DNA of 64,000 nt from Streptosporangiales bacterium (lineage in GTDB: Bacteria; Actinomycetota; Actinomycetes; Streptosporangiales; WHST01), in contig WHST01000020.1 in NCBI GenBank assembly GCA_009379955.1, positions 1 through 64,000 on the forward strand, in the 5' to 3' direction. Positions 15,941 to 25,562 of this stretch are shown here, piece after piece. Within the stretch, counting starts at the first letter, position 1. The number at the start of each line of letters is the position of its first letter. The position numbers and the translations under genes are program-made. Under the pieces are notes generated by a model that had not been told where the DNA came from, made no database searches, and was given only the letters and a program-made list of their open reading frames with translations.

Positions 15941-17500
15941 ATGCCACGCGTGGACGTCGTCGTCATCGGAGCGGGACACAACGGGCTCGTCGCGGCGACC
16001 CTGCTCGCCCGGGCCGGCCTGTCCGTCACCGTCGTCGAGGAACGCGACGTCGTGGGCGGCGCGGCCCGGACGGAGCGGCCGTTCGCGAAGGTCCCTCGGC
16101 TGCGGCAGTCGACCGGCGCGTACCTGCTCGGGCTGATGCCGCCGGAGCTGATCCGGCTGCTCGGCGTCGACCTGCCGGTCCTGCGCCGGGATCCGCACTA
16201 CTTCGTGGCCACGACCGGATCGGCGCACCTCTCGATCGGCACCGACGCCGCGGCGGCGCGGCGGCAGATGGAGGAGTTCTTCTCCCCCGCCGACTGGGCC
16301 GCCGACCAGGCGCTGCAGGCCGAGCTCGCCGCCCTGCGGGACGACCTCGCGCCCGCCTGGCTCGCGGAGCCGCTCACCGTCGAGGACACCGCCGAGCGCC
16401 ATATCCGGCCGGCGCTGCGCGAGACGTTCGTCGACCTGTGCCGCGGGTCGGCCACCGCGTACCTCGACAGGTTCGGGTTCGCCAGCGAGCTGCTGAAGGC
16501 GATGTACGTCGTCACCGACGCGCTCACGGGCGCGTACGCGGGTCCCGACTCACCCGGCACCGGCCACAACCTGCTGGTCCACAACATGTGCCGACTGCCC
16601 GGCTCCGACGGCACCTGGATGATCGTCCGCGGCGGGATGGGCACCGTGACCGGGCGGCTCGCCGACGCCGCGCGCGGGGCGGGCGCGGAGATCACGACAG
16701 GCACGGCCGTCGCGGGCGTCCGCACGTCGGGCGGCACCACGACCGGCGTGACGCTCGCCGACGGCACCGAGATCGACGCGGGCGTCGTCCTCGGGTGCTG
16801 CGACCCGTTCCGGCTGCACGGCCTGCTCGGCGACGCCGCGCCCGCGGACCTGACCGAGCGGCTCGACCGCATCCGCCGGCCGGGCAGCACCCTCAAGGTC
16901 AACCTCGCGCTGCGCGACCTCCCCCACCTGCGCTGCCTGCCGGACGGCGCGCCGAGCCCGTTCGGCGCGACGGTCCACCTGCTGCCCGAGGAGCGGCCGC
17001 TCGCCGCGCTGCGGCAGATGTGGGACGACGTCCGCGCCGGCCGACTGCCCGACGCCCCGCCGATCGAGTGGTACGTCCACACGACCGTCGACGACTCCCT
17101 CATGGACCCGGCCGGGCACCATTCGAGCGCCCTGTTCGTGCAGACCGTCCCCTACGCCCTGGCGGGCACGACCTGGGACGACGCGCTGCCGGGTTACGTA
17201 GACCGGCTGCTCGCCCTGTGCGACCGCTACGCCCCCGACACCAGCGCCCTCGTCGCCGACGTCTTCGCCCTGCCGCCGCCGCGGATCGAGTCGCACTTCG
17301 GCATCACCGGCGGCAACATCTTCCACGTCGACAACACGATCGCGTTCGCCGACCGGATGCCGTACGCGACCGGCGTCCCCGGCACGTACGCGGGGAGCGC
17401 CGGCTGCCACCCGGCCGGCTCGGTGATCGGCGCCGCGGGACACAACGCGGCCCAGCGCATCCTCCGCGACCTCGACCTGCCCGCGGCTGTCGGCAGGTGA
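15941..17500 (+). CDS. Phytoene desaturase-like FAD oxidoreductase
   Basis: 519-aa NAD(P)/FAD-binding protein of the CrtI/PDZ-isomerase-related family. The dinucleotide motif VIGAGHNGLVAATLLARAG is at residues 7-25, followed by ERDVVGGAARTE; the C-terminal FAD motif resides in CHPAGSVIGAAGHNAA. No other carotenoid genes are present, so the name describes fold only. ATG 15941 follows AGGG at 15930-15933; the GTG two codons earlier is possible. The promoter must lie in or before the 31-bp repeat array. Confidence 0.85.
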   Translation: MPRVDVVVIGAGHNGLVAATLLARAGLSVTVVEERDVVGGAARTERPFAKVPRLRQSTGAYLLGLMPPELIRLLGVDLPVLRRDPHYFVATTGSAHLSIGTDAAAARRQMEEFFSPADWAADQALQAELAALRDDLAPAWLAEPLTVEDTAERHIRPALRETFVDLCRGSATAYLDRFGFASELLKAMYVVTDALTGAYAGPDSPGTGHNLLVHNMCRLPGSDGTWMIVRGGMGTVTGRLADAARGAGAEITTGTAVAGVRTSGGTTTGVTLADGTEIDAGVVLGCCDPFRLHGLLGDAAPADLTERLDRIRRPGSTLKVNLALRDLPHLRCLPDGAPSPFGATVHLLPEERPLAALRQMWDDVRAGRLPDAPPIEWYVHTTVDDSLMDPAGHHSSALFVQTVPYALAGTTWDDALPGYVDRLLALCDRYAPDTSALVADVFALPPPRIESHFGITGGNIFHVDNTIAFADRMPYATGVPGTYAGSAGCHPAGSVIGAAGHNAAQRILRDLDLPAAVGR

Positions 17501-17571
17501 GGTTCCTGCCTGACCTTCCCTCGAATGCCGTGAGGGCTACCGCCCTGGGCGGACGCGGATGACCGGAGGCG

Positions 17572-18072
17572 TCATCGACGAGGCGCGCCGGCGCGGGGGC
17601 GCAGAGCGAGGGCGAATCCGACGGCGGCGGCGATCGAGGTCAGGATCCGTGCGTGGTTCAACCAGACCCATTGGGTGTACAGGTCGTCCCACCGTGCCGA
17701 CGCACCTGCCGTCGACGGGTCGAGCGCGTCGATCGACGCACTGATCGGGACGTTACCCGCAAACGTGATGACGACCGCGGCGAGCAGGAACGCGAATGCC
17801 GCGGCGAGGATCCACGGCGCGGACCCGTTCCTCCACCTCATGGCCGCCCGCACGATGAGCACGACGCACAGCGTGGCGGTGCCGTACATCAGCAGCATGA
17901 GGGGCGGGGTGACCGCGGTGCCGTTGAGGGCCCGCATGGCGGCGATCCCCTGCGCGGCCGGCAGCTCACGCACCGCCGGCATGACGACGAAGGAGAAGTC
18001 GAAGAACACTCCGGCGTTGACCCCTGCGGCGATCGCGGCCACCGCCGTCCACCACCGGTCCGGACCTCGCAT
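17572..18072 (-). CDS. DUF1772-family membrane protein
   Basis: 166-aa integral membrane protein with four predicted TM segments. VNAGVFFDFSFVVMPAVREL in the first helix and WVWLNHARILTSIAAAVG in the last match the DUF1772 (anthrone oxygenase-like) family. I chose ATG 18072 because AAGGAGA stands 6 nt upstream; an ATG at 18096 also has a fair RBS within a short direct repeat. Function unknown. It stands alone, convergent with the FAD oxidoreductase gene. Confidence 0.8.
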   Translation of the reverse strand: MRGPDRWWTAVAAIAAGVNAGVFFDFSFVVMPAVRELPAAQGIAAMRALNGTAVTPPLMLLMYGTATLCVVLIVRAAMRWRNGSAPWILAAAFAFLLAAVVITFAGNVPISASIDALDPSTAGASARWDDLYTQWVWLNHARILTSIAAAVGFALALRPRAGAPRR

Positions 18073-18329
18073 CCGACTCTCCTTCTGGATCGGCATCCGA
18101 CTGTCCCTCTGCATTGGCCCGGAGGGCTGGCCGAACCCGCTCACGATGAACACGTCCCGCCGGAGAGTCCCGGCGTCCAGCTACCTGTCGTTGTTGTCAT
18201 GAGGACAGCAAACCGTCCGACTGCGGGACTTTCCATGGCCGAGAGGCGCAGAAACATGCGACATCGTCCAGGGTCGGGGCGTGGACGCCATGGCGGCCGT
18301 TCGCAGTCGCGGGGACGGGGGGCATCAGG

Positions 18330-18349
18330 TTAGGTAAGCCTAAGTTAGG
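18330..18349. promoter_or_regulatory. Iron box (IdeR/DmdR1-type operator)
   Basis: TTAGGTAAGCCTAAGTTAG matches 15 of 19 positions of the DtxR/IdeR consensus and ends about 9 bp before the GTG of the ABC half-transporter. AT-rich bases here stand out strongly from the surroundings. It predicts repression of the downstream ABC pair by iron-loaded IdeR/DmdR1. The 285 bp between the DUF1772 start and the ABC gene otherwise hold only a short Arg-rich open frame that I do not call. Confidence 0.75.
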
Positions 18350-18357
18350 CTGACCCG

Positions 18358-20076
18358 GTGCCCGACCGCCCCGCCGACGCCGGCGACCTCTCCCGCGTGA
18401 CCGCCGGCTCCGTCATCCGCCGGACGATGACCGGGCAGGCACGCCTCGCCGTGCCCGGCACGCTGCTGATCATGGCGCACCAGGCGCTCGAGTCCCTGGT
18501 ACCCGTCGTCATCGGCCTCGTCATCGACCGCGCGGTCGCCTCGGGCGCCACCGGCGCGCTGGCCGGCTGGATCGGTGTGCTCGCGGTGCTCTTCCTCGCC
18601 CTGTCCCTCGCGTTCCGCTTCGGCGCACGCCTCGGCACCCGGGCCGTCGAACGCACCGCGCACGAGCTCCGGCTGGCGCTCACCCGCCGCGTCCTGCACC
18701 CGCGCGGCGGTGCGGAACGCGTCCAGCTGCCCGGCGCGCTGCTGAGCACCGCGACCACCGACGCCCGCCAGGTCGGCGCGCTGATCCAGGTCCTCGCCGT
18801 CCTCGGCGGCGCGCTCACCGCCCTCGCCGTCACCGCGGTCGCGCTGCTGCGCATCTCCGTGCCCCTGGGGCTGGTCGTCCTCGTCGGCGCACCACCGCTG
18901 CTCGCGCTCATCCACGTCCTCGGCAAGCCGCTCGCCAGGCTGACGGCCGTCGAGCAGGCCGCGATGGCGCACGCGTCCGGCGTCGCCACCGACCTCGTCG
19001 GCGGGCTGCGGATCCTCAAGGGCATCGGCGCGGAGGCGACCGCGGGCGCGAGGTACCGGTCGGCGAGTCGCGCGTCGCTCGCGGCGAACGTACGTTCCGC
19101 GCGGGCGGAGGCGGTCTACGACGGCGTCACCATCTGCCTGACCGCGCTGTTCATCGCCGCCGTCACGTTCGTCGGCGGTCGGCTCGCGGTATCCGGCCAG
19201 ATCACGGTCGGCGACCTCGTCGCGTCGGTCGGGCTGGCCCAGTTCCTGCTCGGCCCGATGTCGAGACTCGGCATGTTCGGCGCCGGCTACGCGCGGGCCA
19301 GGGCGTCCGCCGCGCGCGTCGCCGCGGTCCTCTCGGCGCCGTACGCCGTCTCCGGCGGCGCGGGCGTCCCGCTCCCCCCTGGCGAGGGCGGGCTGCGCGT
19401 CCGGGACCTGCACCACGAGGGCCTCGCGGGCACGACGTTCGAGGTGGGCGCCGGCGAGATCGTCGCCGTCGTGACGTCCGATCCCGCCGACGCGACCGCC
19501 CTCCTCTCCGTGATGGCCCGAGGCGCGGAACCCGCGCGCGGGTCGATCGAGCTCGACGGCGAGACCCTCGCCGGCCTCGACGTGGTCGACGTCCACGGCA
19601 CGCTGCTCGTCGCCTGGCACGACGCCGACCTGTTCGAGGGGACCGTGACCGACAACGTGGCCGCCGCGGGCGCCGACGACGACACGGTCAAGGAGGCGGT
19701 CGAGGCCGCGGACGTCGACCAGGTGATGGAGGCCCTGCCCGACGGCAGTGACACCTGGCTGACCGAGCGCGCCAGGAGCCTGTCCGGCGGCCAGCGGCAG
19801 CGGGTCGCACTCGCCCGCGCACTCGCCGCCGACCCCCGCGTGCTCGTCCTGCACGAGCCCACGACAGCCGTCGACGCCGTCACCGAGGCCCGCATCGGCA
19901 GTGGTGTCCGCCGCATGCGCACCGGCAGGAGCACCGTCATCGTCACCACGAGCCCCGCACTGCTCGCGATCGCCGAACGCGTCGTCGTCCTCGACGGGGG
20001 TGTCGTCCGCCGCGAGGGCACCCACGCCGAGCTGCTGGCGGACGACGAGGCGTACAGGCATCTGGTGCTCGCATGA
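18358..20076 (+). CDS. ABC half-transporter, exporter fold, degenerate Walker A
   Basis: 572-aa fusion of a six-TM domain (about 20-325) and a nucleotide-binding domain (about 345-572). The signature LSGGQ (475-479) is canonical, but the Walker A region reads TSDPADATA at about 373-381 with no GxxGxGK, Walker B is VLVLHEP with His for Asp, and the H-loop His is replaced (VTTSPA, about 529-534). It can therefore donate a signature motif but not a normal Walker A. The partner encoded next has the reverse defects. An iron box precedes the GTG start, suggesting siderophore or metal transport like IrtAB. Confidence 0.9.
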   Translation: MPDRPADAGDLSRVTAGSVIRRTMTGQARLAVPGTLLIMAHQALESLVPVVIGLVIDRAVASGATGALAGWIGVLAVLFLALSLAFRFGARLGTRAVERTAHELRLALTRRVLHPRGGAERVQLPGALLSTATTDARQVGALIQVLAVLGGALTALAVTAVALLRISVPLGLVVLVGAPPLLALIHVLGKPLARLTAVEQAAMAHASGVATDLVGGLRILKGIGAEATAGARYRSASRASLAANVRSARAEAVYDGVTICLTALFIAAVTFVGGRLAVSGQITVGDLVASVGLAQFLLGPMSRLGMFGAGYARARASAARVAAVLSAPYAVSGGAGVPLPPGEGGLRVRDLHHEGLAGTTFEVGAGEIVAVVTSDPADATALLSVMARGAEPARGSIELDGETLAGLDVVDVHGTLLVAWHDADLFEGTVTDNVAAAGADDDTVKEAVEAADVDQVMEALPDGSDTWLTERARSLSGGQRQRVALARALAADPRVLVLHEPTTAVDAVTEARIGSGVRRMRTGRSTVIVTTSPALLAIAERVVVLDGGVVRREGTHAELLADDEAYRHLVLA

Positions 20077-20140
20077 CCGTGCTTCCCGCCGCCCTCCGCC
20101 GCTCCGCTCCTCGCTCGGCGGACGGCTGGTCGCGCTGTGC

Positions 20141-20172
20141 CCTCCGAACCGCTGCGATGCTCACTTTGGAGG
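20141..20172 (+). promoter_or_regulatory. Possible RBS-sequestering hairpin
   Basis: CCTCCGAA (20141-20148) can pair with TTTGGAGG (20165-20172), which contains the ribosome-binding site of the second half-transporter (GTG 20180). Seven of eight positions pair, with a 16-nt loop. If it forms, translation of the second subunit would depend on opening this stem, for example by upstream translation. Confidence 0.35.
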
Positions 20173-20179
20173 ACGGCTC

Positions 20180-21956
20180 GTGACCGAGTCCGGGAGGCAG
20201 CGCACGCTGCTGCCCACCGCGACCACGGCGCGCTGCGGTCGGGCGGCGGTGGAGCTGCTCAGGACCCACCGGCTCGGCCTCGCCGTCGCGACCCTGGTGC
20301 TCGTCGCCGCCACCGTCGCGAGCCTCCTGGTGCCGCCGGTCCTCGGCCGCATCGTCGACGTGGTCGTCGCCGGTGAGGGCACCGCCGCCGTCGCGTACCT
20401 CTCCGGGCTCCTCGTCGTCGCCGCGTTCGCCCAGGGCGGCTTCACCGCGCTCGGCAACGCGCTGGTCGCCCGGCTCGGCGAGACCGCGCTCGCCGCCCTG
20501 CGCGAACGCGTCGTCCGCCGGGTGCTCCGGCTGCCGCTCGAACGCGTCGAGGCGGCGGGCACCGGTGACCTGCTCTCCCGGGTCGGCGGCGACGTCGCCG
20601 TCATCGGCACCGCGGTGCGCGAGGTGCTGCCGCTGCTCGCCAACGCCGTGCTCACCATCGGCCTGACGGTCGTCGGACTCGGCGTGCTCGACTGGCGCTT
20701 CGCCATCGCCGGGCTGGTGGCCGTGCCGATCCAGCTCCACACCCTGCGCTGGTACCTGCGCAGGTCGGGTCCCCTCTACGCCGCCGAACGGGTCGCCGAA
20801 GGCGAGCGCGCCCAGCAGCTCCTCGAGACCGTCGGCGGCGCCGCCACGGTGCGGGCGTACCGGCTCGGGCACCGGCACACCGACAAGGTGCGGGAGCGGT
20901 CCGCGGGAGCGATGGCGTACGTCCTGCGCACGGTGCGGCTGCAGACGAGGTTCTTCGGCCGGCTCAACCTGGCCGAGTTCGTCGGTCTCGCCGTGATCCT
21001 CGTCATGGGCTTCTTCCTCGTGCGCGCCGACTCGGCGACGATCGGCGCGGCGGCCGCCGCCGCCCTGTACTTCCACCGGCTGTTCGACCCGATCAACATC
21101 CTGCTCGGGTTGTTCGACGAGGCTCAGCGCGCGGGCAGCGCGTTCGCCCGTCTCGTCGGGGTCGACGACATCCCCGACGTCGAGGAGCCGCCTGCGCCGC
21201 CCCGGCCGCGGGACTCGTCCGTCACGGTCGCCGGTGTCGGTCACGCGTACGTCCCGGATCACGAGGTGCTGCACGGCGTCGACCTCACGATCGCTCCCGG
21301 CGAGCGCGTCGCCGTGGTCGGCATCAGCGGGGCGGGCAAGACGACGCTCGCCAAGCTCGTGGCCGGCGTCCACGTGCCGACCTCCGGTCGTGTCGAGCTC
21401 GGCGGCGTCGACCTGCGAGACCTCGGCGCGACCCGCCACCAGGGCTCAGGTGGCGCTCGTCACCCAGGAGGTGCACGTGTTCGCGGGCACCGTCCGCGAC
21501 GATCTCACCCTCGCCGATCCCGGCGCCGACGACGAGCGGCTGCGCTCGGTCCTGCACCGTGTCGGCGCCCTCGCCTGGGTGGAGGGCCTGCCCGACGGGC
21601 TCGACACGGTCGTCGGCGAGGGCGCCCACCGGCTCACCGCGACCCAGGCGCAGCAGCTCGCCCTCGCGCGCCTCGTCCTCACCGGCGTGTCCGTCGCGAT
21701 CCTCGACGAGGCCACCGCGGAGGCGGGCAGCGCGGGTGCCCGCACGCTCGAGGCAGCCGCCGGTGACGCGCTCGAGGGCCGCACGGCGATCGTCGTCGCC
21801 CACCGGCTGACGCAGGCCGCGAACGCCGGCCGCATCGTCGTCATGGACGACGGGCGGATCGTCGAGTCCGGGCGGCACGACGACCTCGTCGCGGCGGGCG
21901 GCCGTTACGCAGCCCTGTGGTCCGCGTGGAGCGCGGCGCGTCCCGGCCGACGCTGA
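20180..21956 (+). pseudogene. ABC half-transporter with a +1 frameshift in the NBD
   Basis: TM domain (about 1-330) and an NBD with intact Walker [10 protein letters not shown] (381-389). After residue 421 (TRHQ, ending at 21442) the frame shifts by one: dropping base 21443 in an AGGG run restores [21 protein letters not shown] and a complete NBD ending at 21956. Beyond the shift, Walker B (AILDEAT) and H-loop (VAHRL) are intact but the signature reads LTATQ. This complements the partner, so a heterodimer would have one active and one dead ATP site. GTG 20180 follows TGGAGGA. Sequencing error, recent mutation or programmed shift cannot be told apart here. Confidence 0.85.
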
Positions 21957-22030
21957 CCGCCGGACGCGCCCCGGGATCTCTGCGCGCCTCCGTTTCGTTG
22001 TCCGGTGGGGACCCCGAACGACGATGGGGC

Positions 22031-22707
22031 GTGGCGCACGTGCTGGTGGTCGATTCCGTCATCCCTGAACGCCACGAAGGCGCCGTCGACCTGCGCGGTC
22101 GGCGGCGCCCACCATGGGAGCTGGTCTACGCGCCCGGTGGCGTCCTCTTCCTCGCCGGCGTGCCGGGTGCCGGCAAGACGACGCTGTTGCGCCGGCTCTT
22201 CGCCGAGCCGGCGCGTACGACGACATCGAGGTACTCGACTCCGACGAGATCCGGCGGCGGGTGCGCCGCCGCCTCGGGTTCCTCCCCTACGTGTGCTGGC
22301 GTCCGCTCGTCCATCTCCTGCACTACCTGCGCATCGTGCGGGCCGTGCGCGGCCCGGCCGACCGGACGATCTTGATCCACGACACCGGGACGCACACCTG
22401 GCTGCGGCGCGGGCTCCGGCGCGTCGCGCGGCGTTCCGGGCGCCCGATGCACGCCCTGCTCCTCGACGTCGACCCCACCCGCGCCTGGGCGGGCCAGCGC
22501 ACCAGGGACCGCCAGGTCAGCCCGCGGCGGTTCGCGCACCACACGGCAGGCTGGCGAGAGCTGCTCGACGCCGTCACCGACGACCCCACGGGAGCGGAGA
22601 GCTACGCGAGCTGCGTGCTGTTCGACCGCGCGGCCGCCACCCGCCTGCGTGCCATCTCCGTCACAACCCGCGCACCAGACATGGCGGTCTGTCAAGCTAT
22701 GGCCTGA
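22031..22707 (+). pseudogene. P-loop ATPase/kinase-like gene with a -1 frameshift
   Basis: The first part, from GTG 22031, encodes a Walker A motif VPGAGKTTLLRRLF near residue 45. The frame is then lost near 22209-22213; adding one base restores AYDDIEVLDSDEIRRRVRRRL and a continuous sequence to 22707 with ILIHDTGTH and LLLDVDPTRAWAGQ. The whole would be a protein of about 225 aa resembling AAA-type small kinases found in Streptomyces. A GGGGACCCC core precedes the start at 22007. Function unknown. It is the second gene in a row with a one-base disruption. Confidence 0.65.
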
Positions 22708-22736
22708 CGTTCGCGCGGGGGCGCGGGGAGCGCAGG

Positions 22737-23642
22737 GTGACGGACATCAGGATCGAGCGCCTGACCAAGGTGTTCGGCGCGCTCACGGCGGTCGACGACC
22801 TGTCGTTCACCGTCCCCAGCGGTCAGGTCGTCGGGTTCCTCGGGCCCGACGGCGCGGGCAAGACCACTACGCTGCGTTGCCTGCTCGGCCTCGTCCGGCC
22901 GACGTCGGGCGCGGCGACGATCGGCGGCACGACCTACGCCGAGCTCGCCGAACCGCTACGCGAGGTCGGCGCCACGCTGGGGGCGACGGGCTTCCATCCG
23001 GGCCGCACGGCCCGCGACCACCTGCGCGTGGTCGCGTCCGCCGCGGGCATCGACGAGGGCAGGGTCGACGAGTGCCTCGCGACCGTCGAGCTGACCGAGG
23101 TCGCCGGTCGCCGGGTCGGCGTGCTCTCCCCCGGCACGCGGCAACGGCTCGCTCTCGCGACGGCACTGCTCGGCGATCCCGGTGTCCTCGTCCTCGACGA
23201 GCCGGCGAACGGGCTCGACCCCGCCGGCATCCACTGGCTGCGCGGCCACCTCCGGCGGCTCGCCGACGACGGCCGCACCGTCCTGGTGTCGAGCAACGTC
23301 CTCGCCGAGGTCGAGCTCGCCGCCGACGCCGGCGTCATCATCGACCGGGGCAGGCTCGTCAGGCAGGGCTCGATGGACGAACTCACCGACCGCGAGGCCG
23401 CGTCCGTCCGGGTGCGCACGGTCCAGGCCGACGCGCTCACCGCCGCGCTGGTGGGCGCGGGCGCCGAGGTCGAGCGGCTCGGACCCGACACCCTCCTGGT
23501 GCACGGCGCGACGAGCGACGACGTCGGGGTCGTCGCGCGGGAGGCCGGTGTCGCACTGCGCGAGCTCGCCGTCGAGGACGCCGGGCTGGAACGGGTCTTC
23601 CTCGACGTCCTGGAGTCGACCGACGCCGAGGCCGCCCCGTGA
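22737..23642 (+). CDS. ABC-2-type transporter ATP-binding protein
   Basis: 301-aa ATPase of the CcmA/DrrA type: Walker A GPDGAGKTTTLR near residue 41, signature LSPGTRQRLALA near 130, Walker B VLVLDEPANGLDP. The signature has Pro for the second residue of LSGGQ, common in this subfamily. The C-terminal 90 residues form the regulatory domain typical of DrrA-like exporters. The GTG start follows GGGGAG. It overlaps the permease gene by GTGA and probably powers export of a small molecule or lipid. Confidence 0.9.
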   Translation: MTDIRIERLTKVFGALTAVDDLSFTVPSGQVVGFLGPDGAGKTTTLRCLLGLVRPTSGAATIGGTTYAELAEPLREVGATLGATGFHPGRTARDHLRVVASAAGIDEGRVDECLATVELTEVAGRRVGVLSPGTRQRLALATALLGDPGVLVLDEPANGLDPAGIHWLRGHLRRLADDGRTVLVSSNVLAEVELAADAGVIIDRGRLVRQGSMDELTDREAASVRVRTVQADALTAALVGAGAEVERLGPDTLLVHGATSDDVGVVAREAGVALRELAVEDAGLERVFLDVLESTDAEAAP

Positions 23643-24406
23643 GGCGCCTCGTCCGCTCGGAGATCCGCAAGGCCCTGTCGACGCGTGTGCCCCTCGTGCT
23701 GCTGGTCGTCGCGACAGCCGTGACGGTAGTGAGTCTCACGGCGACGGCGGTGCTGGCGGGACGCGAGATCGCCGACGCCACCATGACGCCTGCCCTCGAC
23801 ACCGAAGCCGGGATGCACGCGCTGCTCGCCTCGGCGTCGTCGGGCAGCGTGCTCGCCCTCGTCCTGGGGATCCTCGGGGTCACGGGCGAGTACCGGCACC
23901 TGACGATCACGCAGACGTTCCTCGGCGCGCCGAGGCGGTACCGCGTGGTGTCCGCCAAGCTCCTCACGTACCTCCTGCTCGGCGGGCTGTTCGGGCTCGT
24001 CGTGACCGCGGTCGGCCTCGGTGCGGGCGAACTCGCCCTGCTGGTCGCCGTGGAGCCCGTCAGCCCGCTGCGCGGCGACGTCGCCGCCATCCTCGGCGGC
24101 GCGGTACTCAGCCACGCGATGTACACGCTCGTCGGCGTCGGGGTGGGCGCACTGCTGCGCAACCAGGTCGTCGCCGTCGTCACGGTCGTCGTGTGGACGC
24201 AGCTCGTCGAGAACATGCTCGTCGGGATGTTCCCGCCGGTCGGGCGCTGGCTGCTCACCGGCGCGAGCTCCGCCGTCGTGCGGTACGGCGAGTCGACCGG
24301 TCTCGCCCTGCTACCGGTGTGGGCGGGCGCCCTCCTGCTCGCGGGCTACGCGGCCGTCTTCGGCGCCGCCGCGTACGCCACCACGACCCGCCGCGACGTC
24401 ACGTAA
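23639..24406 (+). CDS. ABC-2-type transporter permease
   Basis: 255-aa inner-membrane protein with six predicted TM helices. SEIRKALSTRVPLVLL at the N-terminus and GEYRHLTITQTFLGAPRR in the loop after TM2 are typical of ABC-2 permeases. Its GTG start overlaps the ATPase stop. It ends at 24406, 13 bp before a bidirectional hairpin. Confidence 0.9.
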   Translation: MRRLVRSEIRKALSTRVPLVLLVVATAVTVVSLTATAVLAGREIADATMTPALDTEAGMHALLASASSGSVLALVLGILGVTGEYRHLTITQTFLGAPRRYRVVSAKLLTYLLLGGLFGLVVTAVGLGAGELALLVAVEPVSPLRGDVAAILGGAVLSHAMYTLVGVGVGALLRNQVVAVVTVVVWTQLVENMLVGMFPPVGRWLLTGASSAVVRYGESTGLALLPVWAGALLLAGYAAVFGAAAYATTTRRDVT

Positions 24407-24418
24407 CGGCCGCTGTCA

Positions 24419-24472
24419 CCCGTGAGGGGCACCCCGACCGGGTCACGGCACGGTGAGGGTGCCCCTCACGGG
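24419..24472. terminator. Bidirectional terminator / dispersed inverted repeat, copy 1
   Basis: The arm 24419-24440 (CCCGTGAGGGGCACCCCGACCG) is nearly complementary to 24451-24472 (CGGTGAGGGTGCCCCTCACGGG). The stem is about 20 bp with a short loop, between the ends of two convergent genes. The same sequence occurs at 30091-30177, also between convergent genes, so it is a reused element rather than a chance stem. Confidence 0.8.
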
Positions 24473-24488
24473 CCGGCGCCTGACGCGG

Positions 24489-25373
24489 TCAGGGCTGGCG
24501 GCGGTGGGGGCAGAGGGTGGTGAAGGTGTAGCCCCGCGCGCGCAGCCGCTCGATGATGTGCGGGAGCGCGGCCACGGTCTGCCGCCGGTCGCCGCCGCCG
24601 TCGTGCATCAGCACGATCGACCCGGGGTGCGTACCGGAGACGGCGCGGCGCACGATCGTGCCGGCGCGTGCGTGCTTCCAGTCCCTGGTGTCGACGTTCC
24701 AGGTCACCGGCACCTGGCCGGCCCTGGCGATGCGGCCCTGCACGTGCGGGTTGATGGCGCCGTACGGCGGGCGTACGCACCTCGGCCGCAGGCCGGTGTG
24801 GGCCTGGATCTCCCTCGTGGTGGTGCGCAGCTCCCGGTCGAGCTGTTCGGTGCTCAGGCTCTCCATGTTCTTGTGGTCCCAGGTGTGCGACTGGACGCTC
24901 ATCCCGGCGAGGGCGAGCGCGTGGACGTCGGCCGGACGCTTGCGGACGTTCATGCCGAGGACGAAGAACGTCGCGGGCACCCGCTCACGCCTGAGCACCT
25001 CCAGCACCTGCCCGGTGTACGGAGACGGCCCGTCGTCGAACGTCAGCGCGACGACCTTCTCGCCGCGCTTCGACCGGTCGCCGAGAACCTGGGGCACCCT
25101 CGTCGCCGGCAGCCGCCGCGGCTTGGCGCGCTTCCGCTTGGCCGGAGCCGACCGCGTGGCGGTGGTGCCCGACGGGCCGGGCGTCGGCGAGGCGGCCTCC
25201 CGCGGGTGGCTGACAGGCGACCAGGTGATCGGGCCGTGCGACGCCGTCGGCCAGCCGTCCCCCGGAGCACCGTACGGCCCGCCGCCGGAGGCGACGAGCG
25301 GCCGGCAGGCGGTCATGGCGACGAGGACGACCACGACACCGACCGACACGAGGATGGTGGCGCGACGGGGCAC
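24489..25373 (-). CDS. Polysaccharide deacetylase (NodB domain) lipoprotein
   Basis: 294-aa extracytoplasmic deacetylase. The N-terminus has a hydrophobic segment ending in VAMTAC (lipobox), then a Pro/Lys-rich linker ([10 protein letters not shown]) and a NodB domain: [26 protein letters not shown] and VLMHDGG are the five motifs, with Asp and two His metal ligands intact. It likely de-N-acetylates peptidoglycan or another surface glycan. GTG 25373 is the best start that keeps a short n-region; a TTG nine bases upstream is possible. Confidence 0.85.
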   Translation of the reverse strand: MPRRATILVSVGVVVVLVAMTACRPLVASGGGPYGAPGDGWPTASHGPITWSPVSHPREAASPTPGPSGTTATRSAPAKRKRAKPRRLPATRVPQVLGDRSKRGEKVVALTFDDGPSPYTGQVLEVLRRERVPATFFVLGMNVRKRPADVHALALAGMSVQSHTWDHKNMESLSTEQLDRELRTTTREIQAHTGLRPRCVRPPYGAINPHVQGRIARAGQVPVTWNVDTRDWKHARAGTIVRRAVSGTHPGSIVLMHDGGGDRRQTVAALPHIIERLRARGYTFTTLCPHRRQP

Positions 25374-25562
25374 GCCGACCAAGGTACGCGGTGCCGGCGA
25401 CCGATCGGGGCACCGGTCCGTCCCTCGGCGTTGCGGTCGGCAGGCTGCTGGCGTCCCACGCGGGACACACACGACGACGCCCACCGGACCGGTGGCGTCC
25501 CACGGCGCACCGCTCCGGGTAGCCTGGCCCTGTCCCGCCAAAGTGACACTGGTGAAGAGGCG

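Noticed and set aside
18199-18333. A 44-codon open frame before the iron box
   Set aside because: Composition is almost entirely Arg/Gly/Ser, there is no good RBS, and it would end inside the operator.
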